A stretch of DNA of 14,292 nucleotides, taken from NCBI GenBank assembly GCA_023356515.1, contig JAKQYG010000051.1, positions 1 through 14,292 on the forward strand. Direction: 5' to 3'. The stretch comes from Trichodesmium sp. MAG_R04 (lineage in GTDB: Bacteria; Cyanobacteriota; Cyanobacteriia; Cyanobacteriales; Microcoleaceae). This document shows positions 12,643 to 14,292 of the stretch, piece by piece (positions within the stretch are counted from its first letter, which is position 1; every line of letters begins with the position of its first letter). A program made the translations under genes and the position numbers. The notes beneath the pieces are model-generated. The model did no database searches, was not told the origin of the DNA, and was given only the letters and a program-made list of their open reading frames with translations.

Positions 12643-13779
12643 TTAGTTCAAGGATTGATAAACTACAGACTTATCACTATAATTTTTAACAAATCCTCTA
12701 CTTTGCATTACCTGTTCAAATAATTCTGTAGATACACTATTTTCCACAGACCAAACACCGGGTTTATTCAATTTTCTAGACAAAATCAATTCAGCAATAC
12801 CACCAGTACCAATACCCGTAATAGTTGCAGTATCTTTATATATAATTGACGAGCAAAAACCCCCTTTTTTTCCTGATTTTTTACCAATAACTTTTGCTTT
12901 AATTACCACACCAGTACCGCTATATTTATCAGTAAATTTAGTCATTTTATAACTGACTTGAGACAAAAATTCTATTACCGTTAAATTTTTTAACCAACTA
13001 ATAGGAAATAAATGAGCTGTCATCCAAGTCAAATGATTATAAAAGTTGGGAAAAGAACCAAACTTTGTAGTTACAGTCTTTACGGGAAAAGAAGTAGCTA
13101 AAGTTAAAGATTCTGGCATATCAAACCAGTAAACTCCTATTTTACCGTAGGGGGCTGGAAAATTAATAACTTCGCGATCGCTATAAGGCTTAACAGATTC
13201 CCATTTACCATTGATCCAGGCATCAAAATTATTTTGTAAACCTAAAAAAGTAGTTCGCATAACTGTTACCCCTGCTCCTCCTGAACCGCCTACTACATAA
13301 CTTAAATGTATCTCCTCTGGTTCATCAAATTGTTCTATAGATTGACGAGACAAACTATTAGAAATTCCTGGAAAAATTCCGGTATTAATAATTGCTGTAA
13401 CTCCCGCTTTTTGCGCTTCCTTAGAATATTCTAAAGCTTTATAAGTAAAATTTCGACAATCACTAATATCAACATAATTAATGCCAGCTTCGATACAATT
13501 TTTTAGAATATTAGCATCTCGGTCATGAAATGGACCTGCACAGTGAATAACTAAATTTTCCGAGGATTTATTGTAGGAATTAATAATATTTTTTACTCTT
13601 TCTTTGTCCCCTAAATCTAGAGCTAGATATTTTACTCTAGAAATAGACAATTCTTTGAGATTTACTTTAAGTTTACGTCCAGTAATAGTAATCTCTGAGT
13701 TTGTATAATTTGCTAAGTCTCTAGCAACACTCCTCCCAATTCTGCCGTATCCACCTATGATTAAAACTTGGTTAGTCAT
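12643..13779 (-). CDS. Saccharopine dehydrogenase-like NAD(P)-binding oxidoreductase
   Basis: This 378-residue protein starts with a Rossmann fold: VLIIGGYGRIGRSVARDLAN gives the glycine-rich loop (G9-G10-Y-G12-R-I-G15), and TGRK at about 34-37 is a place for cofactor selectivity. It continues with VIHCAGPF and CIEAGINYVDISD, the saccharopine-dehydrogenase family core, then GVTAIINTGIFPGISNSLSR and a Gly-rich GGSGGAGVTVMRTT loop. The C-terminal half is less conserved (GTGVVIKAKVIGKKSGKKGG). The family includes lysine-pathway, polyamine and lipid/sterol-like reductases; the substrate cannot be named. A strong Shine-Dalgarno (AGGAG, 13789-13785) precedes the ATG. The methyltransferase gene ends 16 bp upstream on the same strand, so the two probably form an operon acting in one modification pathway. 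Confidence 0.8.
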   Translation of the reverse strand: MTNQVLIIGGYGRIGRSVARDLANYTNSEITITGRKLKVNLKELSISRVKYLALDLGDKERVKNIINSYNKSSENLVIHCAGPFHDRDANILKNCIEAGINYVDISDCRNFTYKALEYSKEAQKAGVTAIINTGIFPGISNSLSRQSIEQFDEPEEIHLSYVVGGSGGAGVTVMRTTFLGLQNNFDAWINGKWESVKPYSDREVINFPAPYGKIGVYWFDMPESLTLATSFPVKTVTTKFGSFPNFYNHLTWMTAHLFPISWLKNLTVIEFLSQVSYKMTKFTDKYSGTGVVIKAKVIGKKSGKKGGFCSSIIYKDTATITGIGTGGIAELILSRKLNKPGVWSVENSVSTELFEQVMQSRGFVKNYSDKSVVYQSLN

Positions 13780-13784
13780 TGAAA

Positions 13785-13789
13785 CTCCT
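13785..13789 (-). promoter_or_regulatory. Ribosome-binding site of the oxidoreductase gene
   Basis: AGGAG on the minus strand, 5 nt before the ATG at 13779, lies inside the 16-bp gap after the methyltransferase stop codon. It fixes the start and supports translation from a shared mRNA. Confidence 0.7.
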
Positions 13790-13795
13790 ATCCAT

Positions 13796-14292
13796 TCATT
13801 TTTTAACCTGAATTACCTGAAGACTACCACCAGCATATAAAACAGGTAATGGTGAGTTAGTATTAACTAACTTAAATCCTACTTTTTTCAATAATTCCAG
13901 TATATTTTTATTAATAAAGTTCCAAGAAGTTTCAGTTTCAAATAACCATAAAAATATAGCAAATCCAGGCCAAAATAAAGGATTAGTCGGACTATGAAAA
14001 TCGACAAAAGTGAAAATTCCACTAGGCTTTAATATTCGGTAAACTTCTTGAATGATTTGCCACAATTGTTCATCATTCATCTCATGTAAAGCAGCACTGG
14101 TATGTACTAAATCAAATTTATTATTTGAAAATGGCATATCCTCAGCAAAAGCCTCAACATATTTTGCCGATGGTACATTTTTTTTAGCTCTATTTATTGA
14201 TAGTGGTGAACCATCTAATCCTGTAACATTTTGGGAGTATTTAAGCAGAAAATTAGTAGCTTGACCACTACCACAACAAAGGTCAAGTATTT
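13796..14292 (-). CDS. Class I SAM-dependent methyltransferase, 5' end beyond window
   Basis: The minus-strand frame is open to the window edge (last full codon 14290-14288), giving 164 C-terminal residues. Motif I, the SAM-binding loop ILDLCCGSGQAT, is at the very start. A motif II-like GLDGSPLSI, an acidic AFAEDMPF, FDLVHTSAALHEM and the post-motif LKPSGIFTFVDFH follow, all typical of UbiE/type-11 class I methyltransferases. A shorter start at the internal ATG (14137) would remove the SAM site and is wrong. The mid-region is hydrophobic and aromatic (NPLFWPGFAIFLWLFETETSW), suggesting a lipid or prenyl-quinone-like substrate; this is inference. It is the first known gene of a probable operon with the saccharopine-dehydrogenase-like oxidoreductase. 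Confidence 0.85.
   Translation of the reverse strand, partial: ILDLCCGSGQATNFLLKYSQNVTGLDGSPLSINRAKKNVPSAKYVEAFAEDMPFSNNKFDLVHTSAALHEMNDEQLWQIIQEVYRILKPSGIFTFVDFHSPTNPLFWPGFAIFLWLFETETSWNFINKNILELLKKVGFKLVNTNSPLPVLYAGGSLQVIQVKK

Noticed and set aside
14052..14264. 70-codon plus-strand open frame at the right edge
   Set aside because: Antisense to the methyltransferase, whose SAM-binding motifs are unambiguous.
1..14292. CRISPR array, tRNA or rRNA gene
   Set aside because: No regularly spaced repeats with unique spacers, and no cloverleaf or rRNA-like segment was found on reading both strands.

Overview
The window looks like a low-GC cyanobacterial chromosome. I count nine copies of the HIP1 palindrome GCGATCGC, which is typical of cyanobacterial genomes. 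The gene content also fits: a Psb35-like photosystem II assembly protein, the G6PDH activator OpcA, a TIGR04376-type coiled-coil protein, a CHAT protease-like domain and glycosyltransferase/TPR fusions. The AT-rich, repeat-laden, low-density intergenic regions and IS200/IS605 remnants recall filamentous Oscillatoriales (Trichodesmium/Okeania/Lyngbya-like), but the genus is a guess.

Layout, left half (mostly + strand): the 3' end of a CHAT-domain gene (1-510); a large GT39-type membrane glycosyltransferase with C-terminal TPRs (871-3564); a short Psb35-like gene (3953-4183) with a near-consensus HLR1 (RpaB) site in front of it; a roughly 243-bp deletion derivative of an IS200/IS605 tnpB transposon (4243-4485) that keeps both ends and the omegaRNA-like end; a leaderless BtuF-like cobalamin-binding protein (4504-5433); then an integrase SAM-like domain ORF (5868-6212) joined across an A11 run to a membrane-anchored lambda-endolysin-like GH104 domain (6179-6934).

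Layout, right half (all - strand): a small DUF7219-like protein (7141-7368); a 0.7-kb gene-free stretch; a TIGR04376-like coiled-coil protein (8074-8652); a single-pass membrane protein with a GspC/PilP-like C-terminus (8781-10061); a decayed tnpB 5' fragment with its transposon left end (10154-10675); a small inverted-repeat element (10759-10807); opcA (10933-12270); and a probable two-gene operon, a class I methyltransferase (13796-14292, 5' end off the window) followed by a saccharopine-dehydrogenase-like oxidoreductase (12643-13779).

The genes do not form one pathway. The window reads as housekeeping and photosynthesis genes separated by intergenic regions with a history of IS200/IS605 and MITE activity. 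The points most worth following are the HLR1 site at psb35, the A11 junction between the integrase-like domain and the endolysin domain, the tnpB-derived mini-element in the 5' region of the cobalamin-binding gene, and the redox-type cysteine pair and start-site issue of opcA.
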